From assembly GCF_000025625.1 (NCBI RefSeq), contig NC_013923.1, forward strand, positions 124,001-188,000: DNA of 64,000 bases, read 5' to 3'. Under the pieces are notes generated by a model. The model was not told the origin of the DNA. It made no database searches and was given only the letters and a program-made list of their open reading frames with translations. Below are positions 33,809 through 43,300 of the stretch, piece by piece. Made by a program: the position numbers and the translations under genes. Within the stretch, counting starts at the first letter, position 1; each line of letters begins with the position of its first letter. Source of the stretch: Natrialba magadii ATCC 43099. Lineage in GTDB: Archaea > Halobacteriota > Halobacteria > Halobacteriales > Natrialbaceae.

Positions 33809-33926
33809 CATAAATTAAAACTTGTTATAGACCGCGGGACACTCCGGGTGAGCGGGGTATCGTTCCGCGGCCGGTGTCGGTTTCACGAGAGGGTGGTGTT
33901 TTCAATAGCGAGCGGGGGAGAAGGCG

Positions 33927-35603
33927 CTAGTCGTCGCCAGGTTCGGCGGCCGGTGTCGGATCGTCACTGGACGGATCTCCGGACGACCCGATCAGTACCG
34001 TTTTGTCCTGGAGCAACACCCGTCCTCTGGTAGCGCTGAAGTTCTTGATCAACGAGAGCATCGCGAGGAAACAGACGACCGCGAACGGCGCGCCGGTGAT
34101 GACGACTGCCTGCTCGAGTGCACCGGCACCGCCCTCGCCGCCGAGGATCATCAAGATTGCAGCGGTCATCCCGAGGACGACGCCCCAGAAGATGCGGTTG
34201 ATGGTCGATGGAGACTCCTTGCCGCCCGTCGTCATCATCGAGACGGCGAGCGTCGAGGAGTCAGCCGACGTGATGAAGAACGTCGTCACGAGGACCATGA
34301 ATCCGAGGATCAACACGGAGCCAATTGGAACGGCGAACTCGGCGACCCCGAGGTCGACCGAGAAGGTGAGCGCTTCGAACAGGATGAAGCCAGAAACCTC
34401 TGGTCCGGCACCTTCAGGCGCTACCACTTCGCTGAAGTCTGCGATACCGTTGTGCTCTGCCCACACCGCGGTCCCGCCGATGAACGTGAACCACGGAATC
34501 GTCGCTGCAGAGGTCGCGACGATGCCGGTAAAGGCAACCTCGCGCACGGTTCGGCCCTTGGAAATACGGGCGATGAACAGGCCGGCGAACGGCGACCACG
34601 AGAGCGCCCACGCCCAGTAGAAGACAGTCCAGGCTTCGACCCAGCCAGTGCCGCCTTCGGCAGCGCCCGTGTAGAGGCTCATCGCGGTGAAGTCCGAGAT
34701 CATTCCGCCGATGGCCTGTGAGCCGAGCAACAGCAAGAACATCGTCGGCCCGACGATGAACGTCGCGACCATGAGCAGGACGAACAGGCCCATGTTGAAG
34801 TTTGATAGCCGGCGAATGCCCTTGTCGATCCCGAGCACCATCGAGACCGTAAACAGGATCGTCATCGTCGTCACAACGAGAAGGATACCCATATCGCCAA
34901 AGTTGAGTCCCCACTGGTAGTCCAGTCCGGTGACGAACTGGCTCCCGATGAAGCCGAGCGAGGTTGCGACCCCGCCGATCGTTGCGAAGACGGCAAGGAT
35001 GTCGATGATCTTTGCCAGCGGCCCGTCGAGGTTCTCCTTCCCCAGGATTGGGGTGAGTGCGGAGGAGACACGGAGTGGCACGTTATCGTAGTTGTACGCG
35101 AAGTACCCGATCGCGATGCCCATGATGGTAAACACTGCGAGCTGTGGCAGCGCCCAGTGGAACAGCGTCTGCTGGACGGCGAGTGGAATCGCCTCGCTCG
35201 TCCCACCTTCGACGCCGAACAGCGGATTCGGATCGGCGTAGTAGAACAGTCCCTCGGTCGGTCCCCAGAACACGACACCCGCAGCGAAGCCAGCCGAGTA
35301 CAGCATTGCGAAAAACGACAGGAAGCTGTACTCCGGATCTTCGTCGCCGAGTTTGATCTTCCCCCACGGTTCCACGATCAGGAACAGGAGGAAGATGACG
35401 ATCAGGAACACGATCACCAGCAACGCCCAGCTCATGTAGCTGAGCATCTCGCCGTGAACGGTGTCGATCGTCGTCTCGACGGCACTTCGGTTGACGAAGA
35501 ACGCCACGATCACGCTCACCGTCAACAGCGCGCCGAACGCGAAGACGACCGTGTCAAGTTCGTTTACGAACCGCTCAACGGCGCTCCCCTCACTTCCGCT
35601 CAT
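33927..35603 (-). CDS. BCCT family osmolyte transporter
   Basis: A 558-residue betaine/choline/carnitine-type transporter with 12 expected helices. The signature WALSWSPFAGLFIARISKGRTVREV (read here as WALSWSPF and FIARISKGRTVRE) matches BCCT helix 8 and the following loop; ITSADSSTLAVSMMT is also conserved. It imports betaine, choline, carnitine or possibly ectoine with sodium or protons. GGAGGTGG seven bases before the ATG at 35603 decides the start over the ATG at 35618. Neighbouring catabolic genes suggest uptake for nutrition as well as osmoprotection. Confidence 0.92.
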   Translation of the reverse strand: MSGSEGSAVERFVNELDTVVFAFGALLTVSVIVAFFVNRSAVETTIDTVHGEMLSYMSWALLVIVFLIVIFLLFLIVEPWGKIKLGDEDPEYSFLSFFAMLYSAGFAAGVVFWGPTEGLFYYADPNPLFGVEGGTSEAIPLAVQQTLFHWALPQLAVFTIMGIAIGYFAYNYDNVPLRVSSALTPILGKENLDGPLAKIIDILAVFATIGGVATSLGFIGSQFVTGLDYQWGLNFGDMGILLVVTTMTILFTVSMVLGIDKGIRRLSNFNMGLFVLLMVATFIVGPTMFLLLLGSQAIGGMISDFTAMSLYTGAAEGGTGWVEAWTVFYWAWALSWSPFAGLFIARISKGRTVREVAFTGIVATSAATIPWFTFIGGTAVWAEHNGIADFSEVVAPEGAGPEVSGFILFEALTFSVDLGVAEFAVPIGSVLILGFMVLVTTFFITSADSSTLAVSMMTTGGKESPSTINRIFWGVVLGMTAAILMILGGEGGAGALEQAVVITGAPFAVVCFLAMLSLIKNFSATRGRVLLQDKTVLIGSSGDPSSDDPTPAAEPGDD

Positions 35604-35735
35604 CGCAACCACCTCCATTCGAGCGATACGCCGCCGCTGTTTGTAACCAACCCCCGGTATCGTGCGCCATGTTGAGCGATGTCATACCAGTGTGATTGCT
35701 GGTATCATGCATAAATATTTCTTTTTCGTAACCCT

Positions 35736-35756
35736 CATACACAGATTGCGTTTATG
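35736..35756. promoter_or_regulatory. Second GATTG-centred operator, upstream of the BCCT gene
   Basis: CATACACA-GATTG-CGTTTATG shares the full left arm and centre with the palindrome at 33786; the right arm has two changes. It lies about 135 bases upstream of the BCCT start, beyond an AT-rich TATA-like segment (ATAAATATTT, 35711-35720). On the plus strand the site ends in an ATG that opens a 27-codon frame to 35837, possibly the remnant of a gene that once had the same operator-start layout. The rest of the 473-base gap (35604-36076) shows nothing I can support. Confidence 0.5.
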
Positions 35757-36076
35757 CAGAACGCCGACCGCTGGAGTGACCACACCGTGAAGAATATACT
35801 GAACGATTACTTTTGGCGCGCTTTTCCCAACATATGACATTCATTCACCATCAACACGCTCAATCTATACCCTCCAAACCCGCTTTCAGAATGACACCAC
35901 TCCCAGCGGTGCTGGGGGTTTTACTCCAGTACTCGGTCACCATCGCTGGTCGGATTGCGCGAGAGTGAATCAGAAACCGTGTCTGCTACTCTGCTGGTCT
36001 GCTGTTGTTGTACCCGTTTCCCGATACACCACCGACTCGCCATCGAACGTGCCGGTGTGACCCGACAGCGAGCAGC

Positions 36077-36724
36077 TCAGTTCGTCAACTCCTCGAGTTT
36101 GTGCTCGCGTGCCTGCGCACTCTCCTCGACCTTACTCGAGTACTCGTCGAGTCGGTCTTTGATGTTCTCGCGGGTCTCGTCGGAAGAGAACTCGTCGGAC
36201 ATGGTCAGCAGGCGGACGAACGCGCGCAGTTCCTCGTCGGTGAGTTCGGCGAACTCCTCGTTGTCGAGTTTTTCGATGACTTCGTCGACGTCGATCTGGC
36301 CGACCGGGTCGACGTTGAACTCGACGTTAACCATGCGGTAGTTCGAGCCGGCGAGGCGCTGTTCGGCCTTGCCGACGCCTTCTGAAAGCATGTCCTTGAA
36401 CGGGGTGTGATAGCCCATCGTTCCGAGGTGGAGGAACGCGAGCATGTCCGTAATGCCCTGCGTGTAGGCATCGCGGTCCTCGTTGTCGGGGTCGAACACC
36501 GTTTCCCGGTCCCGTTCTTCCATGTACTCGAAGAGAATACTGAAATCGAGGATGGCGTTCCGAACGCGCCGCCGAATCCGGTTTCGCTTCTGTTTTTTCG
36601 AGTGGTCGGTGTAGTCCGTCTTTCGACCGAGAAGGAAATCGCGGTCGGAGGGGGTGAGGATACCGCGGGGCCGATCCGAATCCGCCGCCGTCTGTAAGGA
36701 CTCCGGCACGTCGTCCTGGCTCAT
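36077..36724 (-). CDS. Conserved haloarchaeal protein of unknown function
   Basis: A 215-residue, very acidic soluble protein, mostly helical by composition. GILTPSDRDFLLGRKTDYT, then a basic KKQKRNRIRRRVRNAI and LDFSILFEYMEERD, form a pattern I have seen as a haloarchaeal domain of unknown function. The basic region could contact nucleic acid. A coiled-coil-like Glu/Lys tail ends the protein (about 175-215). Monocistronic; no function is assigned. Confidence 0.7.
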   Translation of the reverse strand: MSQDDVPESLQTAADSDRPRGILTPSDRDFLLGRKTDYTDHSKKQKRNRIRRRVRNAILDFSILFEYMEERDRETVFDPDNEDRDAYTQGITDMLAFLHLGTMGYHTPFKDMLSEGVGKAEQRLAGSNYRMVNVEFNVDPVGQIDVDEVIEKLDNEEFAELTDEELRAFVRLLTMSDEFSSDETRENIKDRLDEYSSKVEESAQAREHKLEELTN

Positions 36725-36796
36725 AGGGGATACACGGAGAGCCCGCGAATTAATCCTTCTGATCCGGCCAACATGACTGCCAGAAGACAGGTGGGG

Positions 36797-38077
36797 TCAG
36801 GGCTGCTGGCGTGCACACTCCCGAATCGCTTCGGCGAGCACAGTCACGCCGATTTCGAGACTCGTTTCGTCGATGTCGAACGTCGGTGTGTGGTGGTTCG
36901 TCGGATGGTCCGAGCCGACGAGCAGGTAGGACGCAAGTCCGCCGTCGTTCTGGACGCGTTCCATCAGGTAGGTGACGTCCTCGCTGACGCCGAACTCGGT
37001 CGTTCCGATCACCTGGTCGACGCCCTGTGTCTGGCGCGCGACGGCGCTGACGAGGTCGCGCAGCGCCGGGTCGCTGTCCGCCCGCGGGGATTCGCTGATA
37101 ACACGCGGCGTGACATCGCAGTCGTGCATCTCCGCCGCCGCGTAGAGCACGCGCTCGAGTTCCGTTCGCATGTACTCCATCAGGCCCGTGGTCTCGCCGC
37201 GAACCTCGGCTTCGATCGTGAGTTCCTCCGCGATGACGTTACTCGCCGTTCCGCCCTCGATGTAGCCGATGTTCACCCTGGTCATCCCCTCGCTGTGTCG
37301 GGGGATCGCGTAGGCGTTCTGGATCGCCGTTGCGGCGGCCTGCATCGTGTTCCCGCCTTCGTTCGGCGCTTTTCCGGCGTGGGCGCTCGCCCCCTCGAAG
37401 GTGGCCGTCAGGTGGGCCATCGCCAGCGGCTTCTCGATGCCGGCGACGATTTCGCCGGTCGGGTGATCCAGCCCGATGTGCGGTGCGAACAGGTACTCGA
37501 CGTCGTCGAGATAGCCACTCTCAGCCATCGCCTTTCCGCCGCCCGAAATCTCCTCTGCGGGCTGGAAGAACACCTTGAACGTCCCGCTGAAGTCGCTGGC
37601 TTTGACCGCCTGAATCGTGCCGAGTGCGATCGCGATGTGTGCGTCGTGCCCGCAGGCGTGCATGTACCCCTCGTGCTCTGAGCGAAACTCCTCCGCTGTC
37701 GGTCGGTGGTCGTCAGCCGCCGACTCCGTCATCGAAATCGCGTCGAGATCGACGCGCAACCCGACCGTCGGCCCCTCGCCCTGTTCGAGGACCGCGATTG
37801 CACCGGTGTAGCCACCGGCGGTCTTCTCGAGTACGTCTTCGCGCACACCCGCATCCCGCGCTCGCTCGAGCCACGGCTCGAGTTCATCCTCGGACGGAAC
37901 CGCCATTCGCTCCTCGGTGGCGAGCGCGTCCCGGCCGACTACGATTTCGTCGACGCCGAGGGACTCGAGTTCGGAGACGACGCGTGCGGTCGTCTTGAAC
38001 TCGCGCCACCCGGGTTCTGGGTGGCGATGGAACGCTCGTCGGAGATCGACGACGCGGGTGTGCACATCAGAAGCCAT
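36797..38077 (-). CDS. M20 family amidohydrolase (AbgB/DoeB2-like), second copy
   Basis: A 426-residue M20D hydrolase, paralogous along its length to the one at 22163. Shared features are RRAFHRHPEPGWREF, the metal site MHACGHDAHIA, the catalytic QPAEEISGGG and SAHAGKAPNEGGNT. The start at 38077 (MASDVHTRV) lies about 30 bases after a TATA-like CAATTAAG box; an upstream extension to 38218 is not credible. It is monocistronic. Probable role: removing an acyl group from an N-acyl amino acid, possibly N-acetyl-diaminobutyrate if the ectoine model is right. Confidence 0.83.
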   Translation of the reverse strand: MASDVHTRVVDLRRAFHRHPEPGWREFKTTARVVSELESLGVDEIVVGRDALATEERMAVPSEDELEPWLERARDAGVREDVLEKTAGGYTGAIAVLEQGEGPTVGLRVDLDAISMTESAADDHRPTAEEFRSEHEGYMHACGHDAHIAIALGTIQAVKASDFSGTFKVFFQPAEEISGGGKAMAESGYLDDVEYLFAPHIGLDHPTGEIVAGIEKPLAMAHLTATFEGASAHAGKAPNEGGNTMQAAATAIQNAYAIPRHSEGMTRVNIGYIEGGTASNVIAEELTIEAEVRGETTGLMEYMRTELERVLYAAAEMHDCDVTPRVISESPRADSDPALRDLVSAVARQTQGVDQVIGTTEFGVSEDVTYLMERVQNDGGLASYLLVGSDHPTNHHTPTFDIDETSLEIGVTVLAEAIRECARQQP

Positions 38078-38288
38078 CGTGGTCGCGTCTACGAACAGTG
38101 CGTACTTAATTGTGGTCGAAAATCGCGTACGGCTTCTACATAATCCACGTTCGATTTGCCTGATCCACCTCGATTCGACTGTGTGGTGTCGGCACCTGTC
38201 GGCTGGTGGGTCCTTCAAAATACAGTGACGGATGCGTCTGATCCTATCCGCTATGTTTTACCATACCAGGATTGTAGCTGCGGCTGTA

Positions 38289-38510
38289 ATGTGTCCTGAC
38301 AACGACCAACTGCAGACCAAGAGTGGCGTCGACAAGATGGAAGAGACTGAAATTCCGATCGGTGAGCCACACGACTCGTCCGAGGCGAGTTACAGCATGT
38401 GGCGCTGCGGAGACTGCGGTGAGATGGGACAACTCGAGGAGGATCTACCGGAGGAGTGTCCGAACTGCAGCGCACCGAAAGAAGACCTGTACTACTGGGA
38501 AGAAGACTAA
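38289..38510 (+). CDS. Rubredoxin-like zinc-ribbon protein (DUF7130-like)
   Basis: A 73-residue protein. The C-terminal half MWRCGDCGEMGQ...EECPNCSAPKEDLYYW has two CxxC knuckles (CGDC and CPNC) of a rubredoxin-like fold binding iron or zinc. The LYYWEED end is typical of a haloarchaeal family. The start is uncertain: the ATG at 38289 follows a TTTTACC TATA-like stretch by about 30 bases, and the Met at 38337 is an alternative. Function unknown, perhaps a small electron carrier or structural zinc protein. Confidence 0.75.
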   Translation: MCPDNDQLQTKSGVDKMEETEIPIGEPHDSSEASYSMWRCGDCGEMGQLEEDLPEECPNCSAPKEDLYYWEED

Positions 38511-38635
38511 CGACGGGCCAATTCTGATGGCTGACATCGCCGCTTCTTGAATACGAACACTGGTCTCCGCTCTGCAGAGCGGCCAGTGTGACTGCGAACA
38601 CCAATCTCTTAGTATCCGTCAGTTCACGCTCACGT

Positions 38636-39985
38636 ATGGCCCGACAGCAAGCCGAGGTCGCCGGCCCCCTCGACGCCTTTCGTCAGTTTTTCTCGCTTCG
38701 TCGAGACGTGCTGGTGCTTTCGCTGGCGATGTTCGCGTTCAGTCTGGGGTTCCAGATGACGAATCGGTTTATTCCGGACTACCTCGTCTATCTGGGTGCA
38801 GGCGGCTTCGTCGTCGGCCTGTTCGCAACTCTCGGCAACGTCATCGGTGCGGTGTATCCCTACTATGGCGGGGTCGTCTCCGATCGCGTCGGCTCGCGAT
38901 ACGCCCTGACGGTGTTCGGCTTTCTCTCGACGTTTGGCTTTGCGATCTGGCTCGCTGCCGCGTACGTTCCCACCATTGAACTCGGTGCCGTCGCCGTCGG
39001 TCCGTGGGTCGACCTCGGTGTGATCACCATCGAGCCGTGGGTCTGGGTCTTCGTCGGCCTCCTGTTGGCCCAGTGCTGGAAATCGTTCGGAATCGGCGGC
39101 CACTACGCCATCGTGAAGCAGGCGACGGAACCCGGCCAACTGGCGCGTGGCTTCGCGAGCACGGAGACGTTCCGGCGGACGGCGTTCCTGATCGCGCCAC
39201 TGATCGTCGCTGTGCTCGTGGTCGACGAACTCATGCCTGGCTTCCTGTGGGTGCTCGTCATCGGGATCGTCTTCGCGCTGCTTGGCACGATTAGCCAGCA
39301 CTTCCTCTACGAGACCGACCAGGACACGGTCGGCAAGGAGTTCCAGGGTGTCGGTCAGGTCGTCGACGACCTGCGGGCGTTGCCGGACGAACTGCGTCCG
39401 CTGCTCGTCTCGGACGCACTGGTCCGGTTCGCCAACGGCATGGTGTACGCGTTCTTCATTCTCGTGATTACACTCGAGATGGGAATCGGCCTCTCGCTCA
39501 CGCTCCCCGTGATTGGCGCAATTGATCTCTCACCAGCCGCATTCTTCGGCGTCCTCCTCAGTATCGAGATGTTCGTCGCCCTGCTCACAATGGCTCCGGT
39601 AGCCAAGGTCGCCGAGTCGACCGGCCTGAAGCCGGTCGTGACACTCGGTTTCTTCGTCTACGCGATTTTCCCGATTATGCTCATCTTCGCGCCGGAGAAC
39701 GCCTGGGTCCTGATCGCACTCTTTGCCTTCTCTGGACTCCGGTTTGCGGGCCTGCCGGCCCACAAGGCGTTGATCGTCGGCCCCGCTGAGCAGGGTGCGG
39801 GCGGCCGTGTTACTGGTTCGTACTACCTCGTCCGCGGTGCAATCGTCATCCCGAGTGGTGCACTCGGTGGCTTCCTCTGGCAGTACGTCACGCCGGGAGT
39901 GTCGTTCACCATCGCTTCGGTTATCGGCCTGATCGGCGTCGCGTACTTCCTGCTCTTCGGGAAGGAGTTCGAAGCCTACGCCTAG
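38636..39985 (+). CDS. MFS transporter
   Basis: A 449-residue permease with 12 predicted helices. YYGGVVSDRVGSRYAL is the loop 2-3 MFS motif (G-x3-D-R-x-G-x-R). It has a short charged N-terminus and a soluble loop around residues 230-260. Many haloarchaeal relatives are annotated only as MFS. The start at 38636 (MARQQAEVAG) is preferred because the 16 codons upstream look untranslated. Monocistronic; the substrate is unknown. Confidence 0.82.
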   Translation: MARQQAEVAGPLDAFRQFFSLRRDVLVLSLAMFAFSLGFQMTNRFIPDYLVYLGAGGFVVGLFATLGNVIGAVYPYYGGVVSDRVGSRYALTVFGFLSTFGFAIWLAAAYVPTIELGAVAVGPWVDLGVITIEPWVWVFVGLLLAQCWKSFGIGGHYAIVKQATEPGQLARGFASTETFRRTAFLIAPLIVAVLVVDELMPGFLWVLVIGIVFALLGTISQHFLYETDQDTVGKEFQGVGQVVDDLRALPDELRPLLVSDALVRFANGMVYAFFILVITLEMGIGLSLTLPVIGAIDLSPAAFFGVLLSIEMFVALLTMAPVAKVAESTGLKPVVTLGFFVYAIFPIMLIFAPENAWVLIALFAFSGLRFAGLPAHKALIVGPAEQGAGGRVTGSYYLVRGAIVIPSGALGGFLWQYVTPGVSFTIASVIGLIGVAYFLLFGKEFEAYA

Positions 39986-40091
39986 TCAAACACCACCTCC
40001 CTCTGTTGTCTTTTCATCACTTTCTAGTAGTATTCTCATCGAGTGGTGATGCCCTCTCACTTTCTCATCGTTCTAGCCTTCTTCATGGGAT

Positions 40092-40655
40092 ATGGCCACA
40101 GAAGCGTTGACTGACGAGGAGATAGATGCATTCCTCCGTGAACACGGAACCGGTGTGTTGTCGGTCGCTGACGGCTCAGACGCCTATGCGATTCCACAAT
40201 CGTTCGGGTACGACGGTGAGGATCTGTACTTCCAGTTCGTTTCTGCCGCACACAGTTCGAAGCAGTCGTTTGCCGAACAAACTGAAACTGCGACGTTCAC
40301 TGTCTACGACGACGAGCCAGCACAGAGTGTCATCGCTCGTGGAGCACTCGCACCCGTCTCAGCGGACGAATCCACACACGCCATGTCCGTTATCGCGGAG
40401 AACGCGATGATCCCAACAGTGAACATTAGCCCTGATACGCCGGTCCCTGCACTCTCGTTCCAGCTCTATCGCTTGCAACCGACCGAACTAACCGGCCGAA
40501 CGTTCGGGCCAGTGGTCGACAACTCATCACAACCACTGCCAGAACCATGGTCGAATCACCTCGAGAACGCGCTCCAGTGTGACGACCCAGAGGAGAAAGA
40601 TTACCACATTCGGCAGGCGTTCCAACTGAGCGAATCTGTGACGAATGCAGAGTGA
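40092..40655 (+). CDS. Pyridoxamine 5'-phosphate oxidase-like flavoprotein
   Basis: A 187-residue split-barrel protein. GVLSVADGSDAYAIPQSFGYDGEDLYFQF and the following TATFTVYDD strand match the haloarchaeal PNPOx-like family that binds FMN or F420 (quoted parts: GVLSVADGSDAYAIPQ). The C-terminal 50 residues vary. Such proteins reduce or oxidise small molecules, or act as flavin shuttles. It is monocistronic, convergent with RidA, and has no residue pattern that shows B6 synthesis specifically. Confidence 0.8.
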   Translation: MATEALTDEEIDAFLREHGTGVLSVADGSDAYAIPQSFGYDGEDLYFQFVSAAHSSKQSFAEQTETATFTVYDDEPAQSVIARGALAPVSADESTHAMSVIAENAMIPTVNISPDTPVPALSFQLYRLQPTELTGRTFGPVVDNSSQPLPEPWSNHLENALQCDDPEEKDYHIRQAFQLSESVTNAE

Positions 40656-40720
40656 GCACCCACCTGTTTCTCCGTTGACCAACAGAAAACACTCGACGAC
40701 TCGAGTAGTCCGTAATCGAC

Positions 40721-41122
40721 TCAGTCGTCGTGGTGGCCAAGATAGGCGGTCGCGTCCAGTTCGACACGCACGTCCTCCGGAAGACGCGAGACCTCAACGC
40801 AGACGCGCGCCGGTGGCTCCTCGCCGAACTGCTCTCCGTAGGCCTCGTTGACCCGCTCGTAGTCTTCGAGGTCGGTTAGATAGACCGTCACCTTCACCAC
40901 GTCGTCGAGACCGTCGCCGCCGGCTTCGTCGACGACTGCGGCGATGTTCTCGAGTACCCGTCTGGTCTGGGCCTGGATATCGCCGTCGACGACGGCTCCG
41001 GTTTCGGGGTCGACGGGGCCGTAGCCGGAGACGTAGAGGGTGTCGCCGGCCCGGACGCCCTGCGAGTAGGGGTTGTCGGTGGCTGGTGCGCCGTCGGTTT
41101 CGATGGGTGTTGGGTTGCTCAT
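40721..41122 (-). CDS. RidA family enamine/imine deaminase
   Basis: A 133-residue YjgF/YER057c/UK114-family trimeric protein. The catalytic arginine is in PARVCVEVSRLPED, with the preceding VKVTVYLTDLEDYERVNEAY strand-helix typical of the family. It hydrolyses reactive enamines and imines released by PLP enzymes. It lies 33 bases after an aminotransferase gene in the same direction, so it likely quenches that enzyme's or the EutB-like lyase's intermediates. The histidine-aspartate tail (GHHDD) is not conserved. Confidence 0.9.
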   Translation of the reverse strand: MSNPTPIETDGAPATDNPYSQGVRAGDTLYVSGYGPVDPETGAVVDGDIQAQTRRVLENIAAVVDEAGGDGLDDVVKVTVYLTDLEDYERVNEAYGEQFGEEPPARVCVEVSRLPEDVRVELDATAYLGHHDD

Positions 41123-41155
41123 TGGTCGTGTATGAGGCGGGTGTTGGCCGCTGAT

Positions 41156-42538
41156 TCAGGCAGTCTGTGCCACGTCTGCAGTCACGTGTTCGATCGCATC
41201 GACGATCACGTCGAGAGCCGTCTCGGCGAGGTCGTGTGTGAGGACGAGCGGCGGGAGCAGGCGAAGCACGTTGCCGTGGCGGCCGGCCGTCCAGACGAGG
41301 ACGCCGTGTTCGAAGCAGTACTGCTGGATCGCGTCCACAACGTCGCTGTCAGGTGCGCCGTTCTCGTCGACGAATTCTGCGCCGATGAACAGTCCCTTGC
41401 CGCGAATGTCTGCGAGCTGGTCCGTCTCGTCCGCGGCTTCGTGGAGGCGGTCCTGAATGTATTCACCGAGATCGCGCGCGTGAGCGAGCAGGTTGTGTTC
41501 CTGAATGTACTCGATGGCGCGGGTGCCGGCGCGCATGCCGACGACGTGGCCGCGGTAGGTGCCGGCGTGGTCGCCCGAGCCCCAGGTGTCCAGTTCTTCC
41601 TTGTACATCGTCGCCGAAAGTGGGAAGCCGACGCCGCCAAGCGCCTTCGCGGAGGTCATTGCATCCGGCGTCACGTCCTCCCAGTCGCTCGCCCACCACT
41701 GGCCGGTGCGGCCGAGGCCGCTCTGAATCTCGTCGAAGACCAGCGTCACGTCGTTGTCGTCTGCGATGTCTCGGAGTCCCTGCAGGAACCCCTTCGGCGG
41801 TGTGACGATGCCGCCCTCGCCCTGAATCGGCTCGACGATGATCCCGGCCGGATTCGCGAGGCCACCGTAGGGATCCTCGACGATTGCCTGGACCTCCTCA
41901 AGTGCGTGATCGACCGCTTCCTCGGGCGTCTTCTCCTGCCGAAACGGGTGCGGATACGGTGCGTGGACGACATCCGAGAGCAGCGGCGCGTAGTGTTTCT
42001 TCAGCTTCGTGTTCGAGGTGACGCTCATCGCACCCGTCGTCGCGCCGTGATAGGAGCCGCGGAAGGCGATGAGCCCGTCACCGTCGGCGTTGTACTTCGA
42101 GAGCTTGATCGACGCCTCGATGGCGTCGCTGCCCGTTGGACCGCCGAAGACGACCCGGTTGTTCCCCTGCAATCCACTCGGGGCGATCTCGTCGAGTTTC
42201 TCGATCAACTCGAGTCGGGCGTCGGTCGGGAAGTCGACGGTGTGGACGAACTTGTCGGCCTGTTCGTGGACGGCCTCGAGGACGTAGGGGTTCGAGTGGC
42301 CGACGTTCAACACGCCGATGCCGGCGAACATGTCGATGTAGGTGTTACCGTCGGCGTCGCGGACGGTCGCACCCTTTCCGTCTTCGAACGCGATGGGGAT
42401 GTCGTTCGGATACGCGACTGCGCTGCTGTCGATTTCACGTTGTGTCTCGAGAAGCGATTTCGTCGCCGGACCGGGGACGGAGCCGACGTCTGGCGCATCG
42501 TCGAAGTGAATCTCGTCGATCGGTGGTCCTGCTGCCAT
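41156..42538 (-). CDS. Class III aminotransferase, diaminobutyrate aminotransferase-like (EctB/DoeD group)
   Basis: A 460-residue PLP enzyme. [19 protein letters not shown] (about 131-149) resembles the CGPTGTNAVEAA segment of diaminobutyrate aminotransferases EctB/DoeD. Other features: [12 protein letters not shown], Asp269 ([14 protein letters not shown]), Lys298 ([14 protein letters not shown]). It would move the gamma-amino group of 2,4-diaminobutyrate to 2-oxoglutarate, giving aspartate semialdehyde, or run in reverse. No ectA or ectC is nearby, so catabolism is more likely. The TATA-like TATTAATA box lies about 26 bases before the ATG. RidA follows in the same operon. Confidence 0.82.
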   Translation of the reverse strand: MAAGPPIDEIHFDDAPDVGSVPGPATKSLLETQREIDSSAVAYPNDIPIAFEDGKGATVRDADGNTYIDMFAGIGVLNVGHSNPYVLEAVHEQADKFVHTVDFPTDARLELIEKLDEIAPSGLQGNNRVVFGGPTGSDAIEASIKLSKYNADGDGLIAFRGSYHGATTGAMSVTSNTKLKKHYAPLLSDVVHAPYPHPFRQEKTPEEAVDHALEEVQAIVEDPYGGLANPAGIIVEPIQGEGGIVTPPKGFLQGLRDIADDNDVTLVFDEIQSGLGRTGQWWASDWEDVTPDAMTSAKALGGVGFPLSATMYKEELDTWGSGDHAGTYRGHVVGMRAGTRAIEYIQEHNLLAHARDLGEYIQDRLHEAADETDQLADIRGKGLFIGAEFVDENGAPDSDVVDAIQQYCFEHGVLVWTAGRHGNVLRLLPPLVLTHDLAETALDVIVDAIEHVTADVAQTA

Positions 42539-42592
42539 ACCGCATCCCAGGTGAAACAGCTATTAATAACTTGTCCACAGTATCCATGTTTG

Positions 42593-42602
42593 CTGTATAC
42601 AG
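42593..42602. promoter_or_regulatory. Palindrome CTGTATACAG upstream of an aminotransferase
   Basis: A perfect ten-base palindrome about 27 bases upstream of the TATA-like box (42561-42568) of the minus-strand aminotransferase. The position suits an activator or repressor site, but the sequence is short and differs from the GATTG-centred sites. Confidence 0.3.
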
Positions 42603-42808
42603 AAACTGAATACGCCTTGGCTGCTCCACGTCGGCCGCTCAATCGAAGCCATTCTCGCGACTGGTCGACCCACACTGTGGATCAGTCCGCAGTCCGTTGG
42701 CTGTCGCATTCGACTGTGAGTAGCGTCCTCCTACTGTATGGTCTGGTTTACCGGCCACTCCGGCTGCAACCGTCCACAGCTTTAAGCGCCGCTCCGTCGG
42801 GATGGGTG

Positions 42809-43270
42809 GTGAGTACGATGGACGACAGCCACCAGCAGCCGTCTGCGGAACTCGAGACAGGCGATGAGATGCGGACGGAACTTCAGACGATCATCGACGA
42901 GTTCGACTGCACATCCGGAACGCTGCACCGACTCGAGGGCGACACGCTAGAACTCGTCGCCGCGGTCGGTATTCCCGGCCCCGTCCTCGAGCGCATCGGT
43001 TCGATCCCGATCGGAAAAGGGATGGCCGGAATCGCAGCCGAGCGGATGGAACCGGTCGACGTCTGTAACCTCCAGACGGACGATTCCGGCGTCGCTGAGG
43101 CCGGTGCTCGCAAGACGGGCATGGAGGGATCGCTCGCTGCGCCGCTCCTCGGCCCGGAGGGGACACTCGAGGGGACCATCGGCGTCGCCAAACCTGAGCA
43201 GTACGAGTTCACCGACCGCGAACGTGACCGATTGCTGGAGCGGGGGACAGAACTCACACAGCAGTTGTAG
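42809..43270 (+). CDS. GAF domain protein
   Basis: A 153-residue protein that is essentially one GAF domain: CTSGTLHRLEGDTLELVAAVGIPGP, then the conserved IPIGKGMAGIAAERMEPVDVCNLQ and a small-ligand pocket, ending with ERDRLLERGTELTQ (quoted in parts). It likely senses a small molecule or redox state, as in stand-alone archaeal GAF proteins. GTG at 42809 is about 26 bases after a CTTTAAGC TATA-like box, so I prefer it to the ATG at 42818. A longer open frame upstream is antisense to the aminotransferase and is not coding. Confidence 0.78.
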   Translation: MSTMDDSHQQPSAELETGDEMRTELQTIIDEFDCTSGTLHRLEGDTLELVAAVGIPGPVLERIGSIPIGKGMAGIAAERMEPVDVCNLQTDDSGVAEAGARKTGMEGSLAAPLLGPEGTLEGTIGVAKPEQYEFTDRERDRLLERGTELTQQL

Positions 43271-43300
43271 TCGAGCGCAACCGATTCAACCAACGCCCGC

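Noticed and set aside
41132-42808. Long plus-strand open frame joined to the GAF gene
   Set aside because: It is antisense to the RidA/aminotransferase region, has Arg/Val/Asp-rich shadow composition, and the GAF domain starts only after 42809.
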